Under the pieces are notes generated by a model. It made no database searches. It saw nothing but the letters and a program-made list of their open reading frames with translations, and was not told the origin of the DNA. Positions 18,158 to 28,754 of a stretch of DNA of 61,917 nucleotides are shown piece after piece. The stretch covers positions 1-61,917 of the forward strand of contig JAPOYL010000031.1 in the NCBI GenBank assembly GCA_026706595.1, in the 5' to 3' direction. Every line of letters starts with the position of its first letter. Positions within the stretch are counted from its first letter, which is position 1. The position numbers and the translations under genes were made by a program. The DNA comes from Gammaproteobacteria bacterium (GTDB lineage Bacteria; Pseudomonadota; Gammaproteobacteria; UBA4575).

Positions 18158-19246
18158 TCAAGTGTACTGCTGCCTGGCTTCAAACTCAGACATGAATTCT
18201 GTCAGGCGATCAACGCCGGCATCGGGCATCGCATTGTACAGGCTCACCCGGACACCGCCCGCACTCCGATGGCCCTGCAATCCGAGCAACTGGCGCTGCT
18301 CCGCCTGGCGCAAAAAGTCTTCCAGGGTCCCGGCATCGCGAATCGCAAAGGGGATGTTGATGCTTGAGCGAAACTCGGGGGCGACCCGGTTTTCATACAG
18401 CCGGCTTTCATCGAGCACCCGGTACAGCTGTGCCGATCGCGCAAGGCTCTTTTGGTGCAAGGCGGGCAGACCGCCCTGCTCTCGCACCCAGTCCAGCAGC
18501 TCGCGCAGGACATAGATGGCAAACACCGGGAGGGTGTTCACCACGGAGTCCTCCCGGACATAGCGCCGGTAATCGTACAGGCGCGGGACCGGCTCGTTCA
18601 CTTGCTTGAGCAGATCTTTTCGGATGATCACCACGCAAAGCCCGGCGATGCCCAGGTTTTTCTGGGTACTGGCATAGATGAGTGAGAATTTTGGAATCTC
18701 TACGGGGTGCATGAGCAGGGACGAGGTCATGTCGCACACCAGTGCCCCCTGGGGCGCCTCCGGAACCCCGGGAAATGAGATCCCCTGGATGGTCTCGTTG
18801 TCACAGAAGTGCAGGTAGGTGGCTTGCGGGTCCAGATCCCATTCATGCTCGGGTGCGATGCTCAACGACTCGCCCTCGCACAAGGCCTGGACCTTGCGCA
18901 CCTCGGCAAAACGCGTGGCCTCGGCACAGGCCCTCGAAGACCAGAAGCCCGTGCACAGGTAGTCTGCGAAACGCCCTGGCCCGAGGAAATTCAGGGGCAC
19001 CATGGAGAACTGGCTGGTGGCCCCGCCGTGCATGAACAGCACCGCGAACTCCTCCGGGATCTGCAACAGCTCACGCAGCCCCTGCACGGCCTGGTCGCGA
19101 ATCTCGAAAAACGCATCGCTGCGGTGCGGCAGTTCGAGCACGGAAAGTCCGGTGCCCTTGTAGTCCAGCAGCTCGTGGCGGATTTTTTCCAGGACCGGCC
19201 GGGGCAAGGCAGCAGGCCCGGAACCAAAATAAAAGACTTCCTGCAT
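18158..19246 (-). CDS. serC: Phosphoserine aminotransferase
   Basis: SerC makes 3-phosphoserine from 3-phosphohydroxypyruvate and glutamate, and also serves pyridoxal phosphate synthesis. The 362-residue product opens with FYFGSGPAALP and has the PLP lysine in the STQKNLG motif (Lys196), the MHGGATSQF segment, and the C-terminal HRSAGGVRVSLYNAMP signature. It follows gyrA by 29 bases. In relatives serC continues into pheA, whereas here the next gene on the strand is a carrier protein and pheA is about 10.5 kb away. Confidence 0.97.
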   Translation of the reverse strand: MQEVFYFGSGPAALPRPVLEKIRHELLDYKGTGLSVLELPHRSDAFFEIRDQAVQGLRELLQIPEEFAVLFMHGGATSQFSMVPLNFLGPGRFADYLCTGFWSSRACAEATRFAEVRKVQALCEGESLSIAPEHEWDLDPQATYLHFCDNETIQGISFPGVPEAPQGALVCDMTSSLLMHPVEIPKFSLIYASTQKNLGIAGLCVVIIRKDLLKQVNEPVPRLYDYRRYVREDSVVNTLPVFAIYVLRELLDWVREQGGLPALHQKSLARSAQLYRVLDESRLYENRVAPEFRSSINIPFAIRDAGTLEDFLRQAEQRQLLGLQGHRSAGGVRVSLYNAMPDAGVDRLTEFMSEFEARQQYT

Positions 19247-19275
19247 GGAATGTGTTCAGGCCCGTGGATGGGCCG

Positions 19276-21855
19276 TCAGTCCGGATCGTCGAGTTTCTCG
19301 ATCCTTTCGACCTCGACCAGCTTTTCCTCTTCTGACAGGCGGATCAGGCGCACCCCCTGCGTGTTGCGGCCGGTCTTGGATACGCCCTCGACCGGGGTGC
19401 GAACCAGCGTGCCGTTGTCGGTGATCAGCATGATTTCATCTTCGCTGGAGACCGGCATGGCTCCGACCACCTTTCCGTTACGTTCTCCGGTCTGGATGGT
19501 GATCACGCCCTTCCCTCCACGGCTTTGCACCCGATAATCCTCGATCTGGGTGCGTTTGCCGTAGCCGTTTTCAGTGGCCACTAGGATGTCCGTGGCCTCC
19601 ATGTCCGGGCGAACCACCAGTAGGCTGATAACCTTCTGGCCCTCGTCCAGGCGCATGCCGCGCACTCCCCGGCTGGTGCGCCCGGTAGCCGTAACATTTT
19701 TTTCACTGAAGCGAATCGCCTTGCCGGCATCACTGACCATCAAGAGGTCGGTGTCGCCGTGCGTCATGACCACGTCGATCAGGTAATCCTGGTCGCGCAA
19801 GTCCACCGCGATAATGCCGCCGGCACGGGGTCTGGAAAATGCCGTCAGGCGGGTCTTCTTGATCGTGCCACTGCTTGCAGCCATCACCACGTAGGCATCC
19901 TCGCCGTACTCCTTGACGGGCAGCACGGCATTGATCCGCTCGCCCTCGCTCAGCGGCAGGAGATTGACGATCGGCTTGCCGCGCGCCGTGCGACCGGCCT
20001 GCGGCAGCTCGTAGACCTTTAGCCAGTAGACCTTGCCGTGGCTGGAAAAGCACAGGATGGTGTCGTGGGTGTTGGCGACGAACAGCTGATCAACGAAATC
20101 CTCGGCTTTCACCGAGGTGGCGGCCTTGCCCTTGCCCCCACGGCGCTGGGGATTGTAGGTATCCAGGGGCTGGGACTTGGCGTAGCCGCCGTGGGACAGC
20201 GTCACCACCACGCCCTCATCCTGGATCAGGTCTTCCAAAGTGAGGTCGACCCGCTCCTCAGAAATTTCCGTGCGCCGCGCATCCCCGTACTGTTCGCGGA
20301 CGGTCTCGAGTTCTTCGCGGATGACCTGCATGAGCCGCTCCGGATCCTGCAAAATATCCAGCAGGCCTCTGATCTTGTCGAGCAGGCTGCCGTAATCCTT
20401 GACGATCTTGTCCTGTTCCAAGCTGGTTAGGCGGTGCAGGCGCAAATCCAGGATGGCCTGGGCCTGGGCCGGGGACAGGCGGTATTCGGGGACTGGGGCT
20501 ATGCGCTGTTCGTTAACCTGCATCCCATATTCTTCCTCCAGTCCCTCCGGGCGCGAAACATCGGCCCCGGAGCGCTCCAACATGTGCGTGACCTCACCAG
20601 GCTTCCAGGTCCGGGCAATCAACTCGTCCTTGGCGATGGCCGGGCTGGCTGAGCCCTTGATGAGCACGATAATCTCGTCGATGTTGGCCAGGGCCACGGC
20701 CAGGCCTTCAAGAATGTGGGCCCGTTCACGTGCCTTGCGCAGTTCGAATATGGTGCGGCGAGTGGCGACATCGCGACGGTGGCGGATGAACACCTGCAGG
20801 ATCTGCCTGAGGTTGAGCAGCCGGGGCTGCCCGTCCACTAGGGCCACCATGTTCATGCTGAACACGCTTTGCATGGGCGTGTGCTTGAACAGGTTGTTGA
20901 GGATGACCCCGTTGACCTCGTCGCGGCGCAGTTCGATGACAATGCGCATGCCGTCCTTGTCCGACTCATCCCGAAGGCCGTTGGCAGCGATGCCTTCAAG
21001 GCGCTTCTCCTTGACCAGGTCGGCGATCTTGATGATCAGGTTGGCCTTGTTCACCTGGTACGGAAGCTCGGTGACCACGATGCGCTCGCGACCGCTCTTG
21101 GCATCCTGCTCGATGTGGGTGCGGGCACGCATGTGCACGCGACCGCGCCCCGTGCTATACGCCTCATGGATGCCTTCCCGACCGTTGATGATGGCCGCCG
21201 TCGGGAAGTCCGGTCCGGGCAGGTGCTGCATCAGTTCCAGGACGTCCATGGCAGGATTCTCGATCATGGCGATGCAGGCGTTGATCACTTCGGTCAGGTT
21301 GTGTGGCGGGATGTTGGTCGCCATCCCCACCGCGATCCCCGAGGAGCCGTTGACCAGCAGGTTGGGAATCCGGGTGGGCAACACCGTCGGCTCGGATTCA
21401 GAGTTGTCGTAGTTGGATGCGAAATCGACCGTTTCCTTGTCCAGGTCGGCCAGGATCTCGTGGGTGATTCTCGCCATGCGCACCTCGGTGTAGCGCATGG
21501 CGGCCGGCGCATCGCCGTCCACCGAACCGAAATTGCCCTGTCCGTCGATCAGCATGTAGCGCATGGAAAACGGCTGCGCCATGCGCACCAGGGTGTCGTA
21601 CACGGCCGACTCCCCATGCGGGTGGTACTTGCCGATGACATCGCCCACGACCCGCGCGGATTTCTTGTACGGCTTGTTCCAGTCATTGCCGAGTTCGTTC
21701 ATGGCGTGCAGGGCCCGTCGGTGCACCGGCTTGAGGCCGTCACGCACATCCGGCAGGGCGCGCCCGACGATCACGCTCATGGCGTAATCGAGATACGACT
21801 GGCGCATCTCGTCCTCGAGATTGACGGAAAGGACTTCTTTGGCGATAACAGCCAT
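19276..21855 (-). CDS. gyrA: DNA gyrase subunit A
   Basis: GyrA is the DNA-cleaving subunit of gyrase, which introduces negative supercoils. The 859-residue product contains the catalytic tyrosine at 122 (MRYTE) and the quinolone-resistance region [10 protein letters not shown], with Ser83 and Asp87 at E. coli numbering, so no classical resistance change is present. The C-terminal wrapping domain carries the GyrA box QRRGGKG and repeated pinwheel blades. A -10-like TATACT lies at 21901-21906 on this strand, about 46 bases before the ATG. gyrA and serC are likely cotranscribed. Confidence 0.98.
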   Translation of the reverse strand: MAVIAKEVLSVNLEDEMRQSYLDYAMSVIVGRALPDVRDGLKPVHRRALHAMNELGNDWNKPYKKSARVVGDVIGKYHPHGESAVYDTLVRMAQPFSMRYMLIDGQGNFGSVDGDAPAAMRYTEVRMARITHEILADLDKETVDFASNYDNSESEPTVLPTRIPNLLVNGSSGIAVGMATNIPPHNLTEVINACIAMIENPAMDVLELMQHLPGPDFPTAAIINGREGIHEAYSTGRGRVHMRARTHIEQDAKSGRERIVVTELPYQVNKANLIIKIADLVKEKRLEGIAANGLRDESDKDGMRIVIELRRDEVNGVILNNLFKHTPMQSVFSMNMVALVDGQPRLLNLRQILQVFIRHRRDVATRRTIFELRKARERAHILEGLAVALANIDEIIVLIKGSASPAIAKDELIARTWKPGEVTHMLERSGADVSRPEGLEEEYGMQVNEQRIAPVPEYRLSPAQAQAILDLRLHRLTSLEQDKIVKDYGSLLDKIRGLLDILQDPERLMQVIREELETVREQYGDARRTEISEERVDLTLEDLIQDEGVVVTLSHGGYAKSQPLDTYNPQRRGGKGKAATSVKAEDFVDQLFVANTHDTILCFSSHGKVYWLKVYELPQAGRTARGKPIVNLLPLSEGERINAVLPVKEYGEDAYVVMAASSGTIKKTRLTAFSRPRAGGIIAVDLRDQDYLIDVVMTHGDTDLLMVSDAGKAIRFSEKNVTATGRTSRGVRGMRLDEGQKVISLLVVRPDMEATDILVATENGYGKRTQIEDYRVQSRGGKGVITIQTGERNGKVVGAMPVSSEDEIMLITDNGTLVRTPVEGVSKTGRNTQGVRLIRLSEEEKLVEVERIEKLDDPD

Positions 21856-22034
21856 CAGCGAAACGCGGGGAGGGACTTAATACTCATTTTCAGGCCCTAA
21901 AGTATAACACACGTCCCGAACAGTAGCGTTGAAAAAAAGGCATCCAAAACGAAATAAAAATGCCTTGGAAGCTAAATTCGGAATTTTACGCGTGCGTTAT
22001 TTTCTGCAGCCAGAAGAAAAAAGAGATTTTTGGC
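21856..22034 (-). promoter_or_regulatory. gyrA upstream region with -10-like box
   Basis: This is an AT-rich 179-base gap. On the minus strand TATACT at 21901-21906 is a good -10, but no good -35 was found at 16-18 bases. AAGGCAT (21937-21943) and ATGCCTT (21960-21966) form a perfect 7-bp inverted repeat just upstream. An imperfect stem of AGCCA/TGGCT with A/T tracts near 22009-22035 follows the mtnA stop and may end that transcript. Confidence 0.45.
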
Positions 22035-23075
<1,041 letters not shown>

Positions 23076-23194
23076 GCTGCCTGGTGGTCTCGGCTATGTG
23101 GGCAGCCTGGCCGTGTTGCCTGTGCAAAGCATGCCATAGCATAATGCGTGGGCCGTTCCCCGATGAAGCCACGCCCCGTACCGCAGGACGCGTA

Positions 23195-24523
23195 ATGAAA
23201 CACGTAGACACCCTGATTCATGGAAAGCATGTCATCCCGGTCGATGACCGTGGACAAGCGCTGGACGATACTGCGATTGCAGTGCATGAAGGGAGCATCG
23301 TCGACATCCTGCCGAGTGCTGCCGCAAAGAGCCGGTACTCATCCGATGCATCATATACGTACGATCATCATCTTGTCATACCCGGGCTCATCAACGCGCA
23401 CACCCACGCCGGCATGTCGCTGTTTCGCGGCATGGCCAGCGACCTGCCCCTGATGGAGTGGCTCAACGACCACATCTGGCCCGCCGAACAAAAGTGGTGC
23501 AACGAGGATTTTACCCGCCTCGGCACGCGGCTTGCCATGGCCGAGATGATTCGCGGGGGCATCACCTGCTTCAACGACATGTACTTCTTTGCCGAGATCG
23601 CGGCAGAAGAAGTGATGCAGTCCGGCATGCGTGCGCACCTGGGCATGATCGTGCTGGACTTTCCCACCGCCTACGCCAAGGATGCCAGCGAGTACCTGGA
23701 CAAGGGGCTAGAGCTGTATCACCGTCACAGCACCCCATCCCGGGTGCAGTGCACGCTGGCCCCGCACGCCCCCTACACGGTCTCCGACGGCCCGCTGAAA
23801 CGCGTCGCCGAACTGGCGCACGAGTATGGCTTGCCGGTCCACATCCACCTGCATGAAACCGAAAACGAAATCTCGATGAGCCTGGAGCAGTACCAGTGTC
23901 GGCCCCTGCAGCGCCTGCACGATCTCGGGCTGGTCAACGACCGGCTGGTGGCCGTGCACATGACGCAGCTGCAAGACGAGGAAATCGAGTTGCTGGCCGA
24001 GGTCGGGGCCAGCATCGTGCATTGCCCGCAGTCGAACCTGAAACTGGCCAGCGGCTTCTGCCCAGTGCAAAAGCTGCTCAATGCCCAAGTGAACGTCACC
24101 GTCGGCACCGACAGCTGCTCAAGCAATGACGACCTGGACCTCCTGGGAGAAATGCAAACCGCGGCCCTGCTGGCCAAAGGTGTCGCAGGCGATGCAGCGG
24201 CCCTGCCGGCCCACACTGCCCTGCGATGTGCCACGATCAATGCCGCAAAAGCCCTGGGGATCGACGACAGGACCGGATCACTGGAAGTCGGCAAGGCCGC
24301 GGACATCACCGTCATCGACATCGAACAGATCGAGGCACAGCCGCTGTACGACCCGGTGGCACATGCGGTCTATGCCACGCAACGGGCGCAGGTGTGTGAT
24401 GTCTGGGTGGAAGGCGGGCTGCTGCTGCACGAGCGGCAGTTGCAGACCCTGGATGCCGAGCACATCCTGGCCGAAACCCGGGACTGGAACAAAAAAATCT
24501 CGAACGGCAAAAACATCCACTGA
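23195..24523 (+). CDS. mtaD: 5'-methylthioadenosine/S-adenosylhomocysteine deaminase (TRZ/ATZ family)
   Basis: This is an amidohydrolase that removes the adenine amino group, giving methylthioinosine or S-inosylhomocysteine. The 442-residue product from the ATG at 23195 has the metal site HTHAGMSLFRG, HIHLHETENE, a third ligand region HMTQL, HCPQSN and GTDSCSSNDDLDL. A longer frame to 22922 overlaps mtnA and is not used. It is divergent from mtnA, and the pair fits the Pseudomonas-type salvage route. Other subgroup members deaminate 8-oxoguanine or chlorotriazines, so the substrate rests on context. Confidence 0.88.
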   Translation: MKHVDTLIHGKHVIPVDDRGQALDDTAIAVHEGSIVDILPSAAAKSRYSSDASYTYDHHLVIPGLINAHTHAGMSLFRGMASDLPLMEWLNDHIWPAEQKWCNEDFTRLGTRLAMAEMIRGGITCFNDMYFFAEIAAEEVMQSGMRAHLGMIVLDFPTAYAKDASEYLDKGLELYHRHSTPSRVQCTLAPHAPYTVSDGPLKRVAELAHEYGLPVHIHLHETENEISMSLEQYQCRPLQRLHDLGLVNDRLVAVHMTQLQDEEIELLAEVGASIVHCPQSNLKLASGFCPVQKLLNAQVNVTVGTDSCSSNDDLDLLGEMQTAALLAKGVAGDAAALPAHTALRCATINAAKALGIDDRTGSLEVGKAADITVIDIEQIEAQPLYDPVAHAVYATQRAQVCDVWVEGGLLLHERQLQTLDAEHILAETRDWNKKISNGKNIH

Positions 24524-24593
24524 TGTATCGCGTTACACTATAGGTAACCGCAACCCGATGCCTTCCACCCGGAGGATCCCCGAGCATAAAAGC

Positions 24594-25304
24594 ATGCTGT
24601 CTACACCCTCGAATCTTGACGAAAGCGAACTGGCGAAATTCGAAGCGCTGGCACAGCGCTGGTGGGACAGGGACGGGGCGTTCAAGGCCCTGCATGACAT
24701 CAATCCCTTGCGCCTGGACTTTATCGAGGACCGTGCGGAGCTGACCGGCAAGAAGGTGCTGGACATCGGCTGTGGCGGCGGCATCCTGGCAGAAGGCCTA
24801 GCCCGACGAGGGGCCGAGGTCAAGGCGATCGACCTGGGCGAGGCCTCCCTGGCCGTAGCCCGCGCGCATGCGGACGAACAGGGGCTTGAGATCGAATACC
24901 AGTCGATCGCAGCCGAGGCACTGGCCGAGCAGGAGCCCGCATCGTTTGATGTGGTCGCCTGCCTGGAGATGCTCGAGCATGTGCCGGACCCGTCATCCAT
25001 CGTCGAGGCCAGTGCGCAACTGGTCAAACCGGGTGGCGACGTGTTCTTCTCCACGATCAACCGCAACCTCAGGGCCCTGCTGGTCATGATCGTGGGCGGC
25101 GAATACGTCATGCAGATGGTGCCCCGCGGCACGCACGAATACGAGAAGCTGATCCGCCCGGGCGAACTCGACCGCTGGATTCGCCGTGCCGGCATGTATG
25201 CGCAGGAGATCCGGGGGATGAGTTACAACCTGCTGAACAAGACCTATCGCCTGTCCGATGACCTGGGCACCAACTACCTGGTGCATGCCTGCAGGTCCAC
25301 CTAG
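24594..25304 (+). CDS. ubiG: Ubiquinone biosynthesis O-methyltransferase
   Basis: UbiG performs both O-methylations in ubiquinone synthesis using S-adenosylmethionine. The 236-residue product has the family's N-terminal FEALAQRWWDRDGAF and HDINPLRLDFI, the SAM loop VLDIGCGGGILAE, ACLEMLEHVPDP, and NRNLRA. The ATG at 24594 gives the standard N terminus. An in-frame ATG at 24558 would add 12 residues, and a GGAGG at 24571-24575 suits neither well. It precedes the phosphatase gene by nine bases. Confidence 0.95.
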   Translation: MLSTPSNLDESELAKFEALAQRWWDRDGAFKALHDINPLRLDFIEDRAELTGKKVLDIGCGGGILAEGLARRGAEVKAIDLGEASLAVARAHADEQGLEIEYQSIAAEALAEQEPASFDVVACLEMLEHVPDPSSIVEASAQLVKPGGDVFFSTINRNLRALLVMIVGGEYVMQMVPRGTHEYEKLIRPGELDRWIRRAGMYAQEIRGMSYNLLNKTYRLSDDLGTNYLVHACRST

Positions 25305-25313
25305 CCTTTCCAC

Positions 25314-25988
25314 ATGCCCAGTCCATCCCAGGTGCGTGCGGTCCTTTTCGACCTTGACGGGACCCTGGCCGATACGGCCCCGGACATGAGCGATTCCCTG
25401 AATGAATTGCTGATGCGCCACGGCCGGCAAACGCTGGACTACCAGGAGGTGCGAAAACACACCTCGCGGGGAGGCCTCGCGCTGATCAAGCTCGGCTACA
25501 ACGGTACCCTGGACGACGACGAGACGCTGCAGCTTCGTGATGAGTTCCTGCAGATCTATGCCCGCCGCCTGCATGACAAGACGCGCCTGTTCCCGGGCGT
25601 GCTGGCGCTGCTTGACCACCTGGACGAGGCCGGGCTGCCCTGGGGCATCGTGACCAACAAGCCGGGCTGGCTGACCGAGCCGCTGGTCGAGAAGCTGCAG
25701 CTCACCCCAAGGGCAAGCTGCACCATCAGCGGGGACTCGCTGCCGGAGAGAAAGCCCCGCCCCGAGCCACTCTCGGCAGCCGCGGACCTGCTGCAGGTCG
25801 ATCCGGCCGAATGCCTCTACATGGGGGATGACCCACGCGACATCCAGGCCGGCAAGGCGGCCAGAATGAAAACGGCGGTGGCGGCCTACGGCTACATCCA
25901 GGACCACCAGGACCCGCATGACTGGGGCGCGGATGTGGTGCTCGAGGCGGCCCTGGAACTGAAGGACTGGCTGAGCCTGCACGGCTGA
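25314..25988 (+). CDS. mupP: HAD phosphatase, MupP/Gph type
   Basis: This is a HAD-superfamily phosphatase of 224 residues with motif I DLDGTLADT, a threonine-containing motif II (VTNKPG), the motif III lysine in RKPRPEP, and motif IV MGDDPRD. It resembles phosphoglycolate phosphatase. In Pseudomonas the gene in this position, between ubiG and yciK, is MupP, which dephosphorylates N-acetylmuramate-6-phosphate in a cell-wall recycling bypass. Position favours MupP, but the sequence alone cannot exclude Gph. It shares one base with rmuC (TGATG). Confidence 0.85.
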   Translation: MPSPSQVRAVLFDLDGTLADTAPDMSDSLNELLMRHGRQTLDYQEVRKHTSRGGLALIKLGYNGTLDDDETLQLRDEFLQIYARRLHDKTRLFPGVLALLDHLDEAGLPWGIVTNKPGWLTEPLVEKLQLTPRASCTISGDSLPERKPRPEPLSAAADLLQVDPAECLYMGDDPRDIQAGKAARMKTAVAAYGYIQDHQDPHDWGADVVLEAALELKDWLSLHG

Positions 25989-27289
25989 TGCCTGACGTCA
26001 TGCCCGTTACAGACCTCCAACATCCCGGCCTGCTGGCCCTGCTCGGTACCTGCCTGTTCGTGCTCGGTGCCGCGCTCGGCACATGGCTGGTGCACCTTCG
26101 AAAGCGCAGGGCCCTCGATGCCCTTGAAGCCGAGGTCCAACGCCTTCGCATGCAGCTCGAACTTGAAAAAGAGCGCCATGCCGAGAAGCTGCAGAGCATC
26201 GAGGCGGTCAGCTTGCAATTGCAGCAAACCTTCACGAGCCTGTCACAGCAGGCCCTGCAGTCCAACAACGAGAATTTCCTCAGGCTGGCCAAGGAGAAGC
26301 TATCGCAATACCAGATCCAGGCGGAAGCCAGCCTCGAGAAGAAGGAAAAGGCCATTGAAACCCTGCTGGCGCCCATCAACGAGGCCCTGAAACAGACGGA
26401 ATCCCAGATCCGGGCGATCGAGAAGGAACGCAAGGAGTCGTACGGCTCGCTGACAGAGCATCTCAAGCTGATCAACGAATCCCAGAGCGAGCTGCGCACA
26501 GAGACCCAGAACCTAGTGCAGGCCCTGCGACGTCCCGAGGTGCGCGGACAGTGGGGTGAGTTGACGCTCAGGCGCATTGCCGAACTCGCGGGCATGGTGA
26601 ACTACTGCGACTTCTACGAACAGCAGTCAGGCGAGGAAGATGACCGCCGCATGCGCCCGGACATGGTGGTTCGAATGCCGGACCAAAGAGAGTTGATCGT
26701 GGATGCGAAAACACCGCTGGACGCCTACCTGAGCGCGGTCCAGACCCGGGACAGCAAAGAGCGAGAGGAGTTGCTGCACCGGCATGCGCGCCATGTGCGA
26801 GAGCGCATGCGAGAGCTGGCCAGCAAGGCCTACTGGAACCAGTTCAGCCATTCCCCGGACTTTATCGTGCTGTTCATCCCCGGGGAGCAGTTCCTCGCTG
26901 CGGCCCTCGAACTGGATCCGCAGCTGCTGGAAGATGCACTTTCCAACAAGGTGATCCTCGCCACTTCCACCAGCATCATCGCCCTGCTTCGTGCGGTCGC
27001 CTTCGGATGGCGCCAGCAGTCGGTTGCGAAAAACGCCGAGGAGATCAGGACACTGGGCGAGGAATTGTATAAACGCCTGGCCACTTTCGTGGAACACCTG
27101 CAGAAACTGGGCAAGAACCTGGATGCCAGCGTGGAGCAGTTCAACAAGGCGACCGGCTCGCTGGACCGGCAGGTGCTGCCGGGTGCGCGAAAGTTCGACG
27201 AGCTTGGAATCGAGAAGAAAAAAGAGATTCCCGAGCTGAAAATGGTCGAATCGTCTGCACGCATAAAAGACAAGGCCGACCATGCCTGA
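25988..27289 (+). CDS. rmuC: RmuC family DNA recombination protein
   Basis: RmuC proteins are linked to limiting inversion at short repeats and have a predicted nuclease-like core. The 433-residue product has one N-terminal membrane helix (about residues 12-32), a long coiled coil (about 35-165), and the conserved core beginning RRPEVRGQWGELTLRRIAELAGM, with DAKTPLDAYL and FIPGEQFL. Length fits the family. The start overlaps the phosphatase stop by one base. It is inserted between mupP and yciK, which adjoin in the Pseudomonas order I recall. Confidence 0.93.
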   Translation: MPDVMPVTDLQHPGLLALLGTCLFVLGAALGTWLVHLRKRRALDALEAEVQRLRMQLELEKERHAEKLQSIEAVSLQLQQTFTSLSQQALQSNNENFLRLAKEKLSQYQIQAEASLEKKEKAIETLLAPINEALKQTESQIRAIEKERKESYGSLTEHLKLINESQSELRTETQNLVQALRRPEVRGQWGELTLRRIAELAGMVNYCDFYEQQSGEEDDRRMRPDMVVRMPDQRELIVDAKTPLDAYLSAVQTRDSKEREELLHRHARHVRERMRELASKAYWNQFSHSPDFIVLFIPGEQFLAAALELDPQLLEDALSNKVILATSTSIIALLRAVAFGWRQQSVAKNAEEIRTLGEELYKRLATFVEHLQKLGKNLDASVEQFNKATGSLDRQVLPGARKFDELGIEKKKEIPELKMVESSARIKDKADHA

Positions 27290-27312
27290 GGGCCACCTGG
27301 ACTTCACCTCTC

Positions 27313-28071
27313 TTGAACCTGCAGCTTAACGATTACCGCATGGACGCGGGCAGCCTTGAAGGTCACCTGGTACTCATTACCGGGGCCACCGGCGGCATCG
27401 GCCAGGCGCTCGCATCGGCTTGCGCCGAACACGGGGCCCGGCTCGTGCTGATGTCCAGAGACGAGCGCAAACTGGAGAAGCTGCGCCAGCAGCTGACTCG
27501 GGACTCCGGCCCGGTCCACCTGCACTATGCGATGGACCACGCGCGCTCAGGTGAAATCGATTATCTGCGCTTTGCGGAATTCCTGGACAAGCAGGACAGC
27601 CCACTGGATTCGCTGGTGATCAACGCAGGCTACATTGCGGCCCTGCAGGGTGTGAGGAATTACCCGCTGGACACCTGGCTTCGCACCGTGACCATCAACC
27701 AGCACGCGGCATTCCTGCTGGTTCGCTGCTGCATTCCGCTGCTCGAGGCCTCGACAGACCCCAGCATCGTGTTTTCCAACCACGCATGCACCAGTGCGTA
27801 CTGGGGGGCCTATGCCGCGGCCAAGTCTGCATTGCAGGGACTGATGGAGGTGCTGGCGCACGAACTTGACGGCGACAAGCCCATTCGCGTGAACGGCGTG
27901 GACCCGGCCCCGGTGTCCACCAAGCTCAGAATCGCACATTTCCCCGGGGTGGACCCGAAAGCCTACGCGCAGCCGCAAGACATTATCGCCCCATACCTGT
28001 ACTTCATCGGACCGGACAGCCGCGGCACCACGGGTACCAACTACAAAATGAATCCCGACTACACCGGCTGA
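27313..28071 (+). CDS. YciK-like short-chain dehydrogenase
   Basis: This is an NAD(P)-dependent oxidoreductase of the classical SDR family with unknown substrate. The 252-residue product has the cofactor loop TGATGGIG near the start and the YAAAK catalytic pair, with a FSNHACTS strand before it. I used the TTG at 27313 because it gives the N-terminal segment seen in YciK before the Rossmann strand. An ATG at 27340 would remove nine residues. It ends inside the convergent glycosylase gene, overlapping by 13 bases. Confidence 0.85.
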   Translation: MNLQLNDYRMDAGSLEGHLVLITGATGGIGQALASACAEHGARLVLMSRDERKLEKLRQQLTRDSGPVHLHYAMDHARSGEIDYLRFAEFLDKQDSPLDSLVINAGYIAALQGVRNYPLDTWLRTVTINQHAAFLLVRCCIPLLEASTDPSIVFSNHACTSAYWGAYAAAKSALQGLMEVLAHELDGDKPIRVNGVDPAPVSTKLRIAHFPGVDPKAYAQPQDIIAPYLYFIGPDSRGTTGTNYKMNPDYTG

Positions 28072-28754
28072 TGCCGGTGCCGGTAAAACCGGCAGGTCGC
28101 ATTCAGGCAGCAGGCCCCGCACCTCGGTGCAGGCCGGCAGACGTCCTTGCCATGGCGAACGATCAGGGCGTGGAACTGTGCAAAGCCCCTGGTGCCCCCG
28201 GCCAGCTGGTGTTCGAAGGCCGCGCGAAGCTCCTCGTACGACTCATCCCCTCGGATGGTCCCCAGGCGGGCAAAGATCCTGCGCGTGTAGGCATCGATCA
28301 CGAACACCTGCCGGTGAAAGGCGTACAGCAATATGTCATCGGCGGTCTCCGGACCCACCCCGTGCACGCCCAGCAGGGCTTTTCGCAAAAGCTGCGTGGA
28401 CCAGTAACGCAGCTTCCGGTAGCCGCCCGCACATACATACCAGTCACAAAAGCACGCAAGCCGCCTGGCCTTCAAATTGAAATAACCGGACGGGCGGATC
28501 AACTGTGCCAGCACGTCTGGGGCGGCCTGCACGATGGCATCGGCGCGCAGCATGTCGGCTCCCTTCAGGTTTGCGATAGCCTTCTCGACGTTCGTCCAGG
28601 CCGTGTTTTGCGTAAGGATGGCCCCGACCATGACTTCGAACCTGTCCTCAGCTGGCCACCAGTCCTGAGGACCATGTTGCTCAAGTAACGCCGCATGGGC
28701 CCGCACGACCCACCGCCCTCGTGTACGCAGCTCAGGGTTGGTGGCCTTGCGCAT
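28059..28754 (-). CDS. Endonuclease III-superfamily DNA glycosylase (MagIII-like)
   Basis: This is a base-excision glycosylase of 231 residues from the ATG at 28754. A helix-hairpin-helix (LLGVHGVGPETADD, about 128-140) is followed by the catalytic aspartate in FVIDAYTRR (Asp154). The position of the E. coli Nth lysine is glutamate (Glu136), as I recall for H. pylori MagIII, along with the shared RPSGYFNLKARRL and ILTQNT strings. This points to monofunctional removal of alkylated bases such as 3-methyladenine. Four cysteines (206, 212, 215, 221) form a 4Fe-4S motif, but the first spacing is five rather than six. It overlaps the rluB 3' end by 23 bases. Confidence 0.85.
   Translation of the reverse strand: MRKATNPELRTRGRWVVRAHAALLEQHGPQDWWPAEDRFEVMVGAILTQNTAWTNVEKAIANLKGADMLRADAIVQAAPDVLAQLIRPSGYFNLKARRLACFCDWYVCAGGYRKLRYWSTQLLRKALLGVHGVGPETADDILLYAFHRQVFVIDAYTRRIFARLGTIRGDESYEELRAAFEHQLAGGTRGFAQFHALIVRHGKDVCRPAPRCGACCLNATCRFYRHRHQPV

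Noticed and set aside
19276-21855. Quinolone-resistance change in GyrA
   Set aside because: Ser83 and Asp87 are both present, so the region looks wild type.
20869-21900. 343-residue plus-strand frame opposite gyrA
   Set aside because: It is antisense to the catalytic region of gyrA, with low-complexity composition and no start support.
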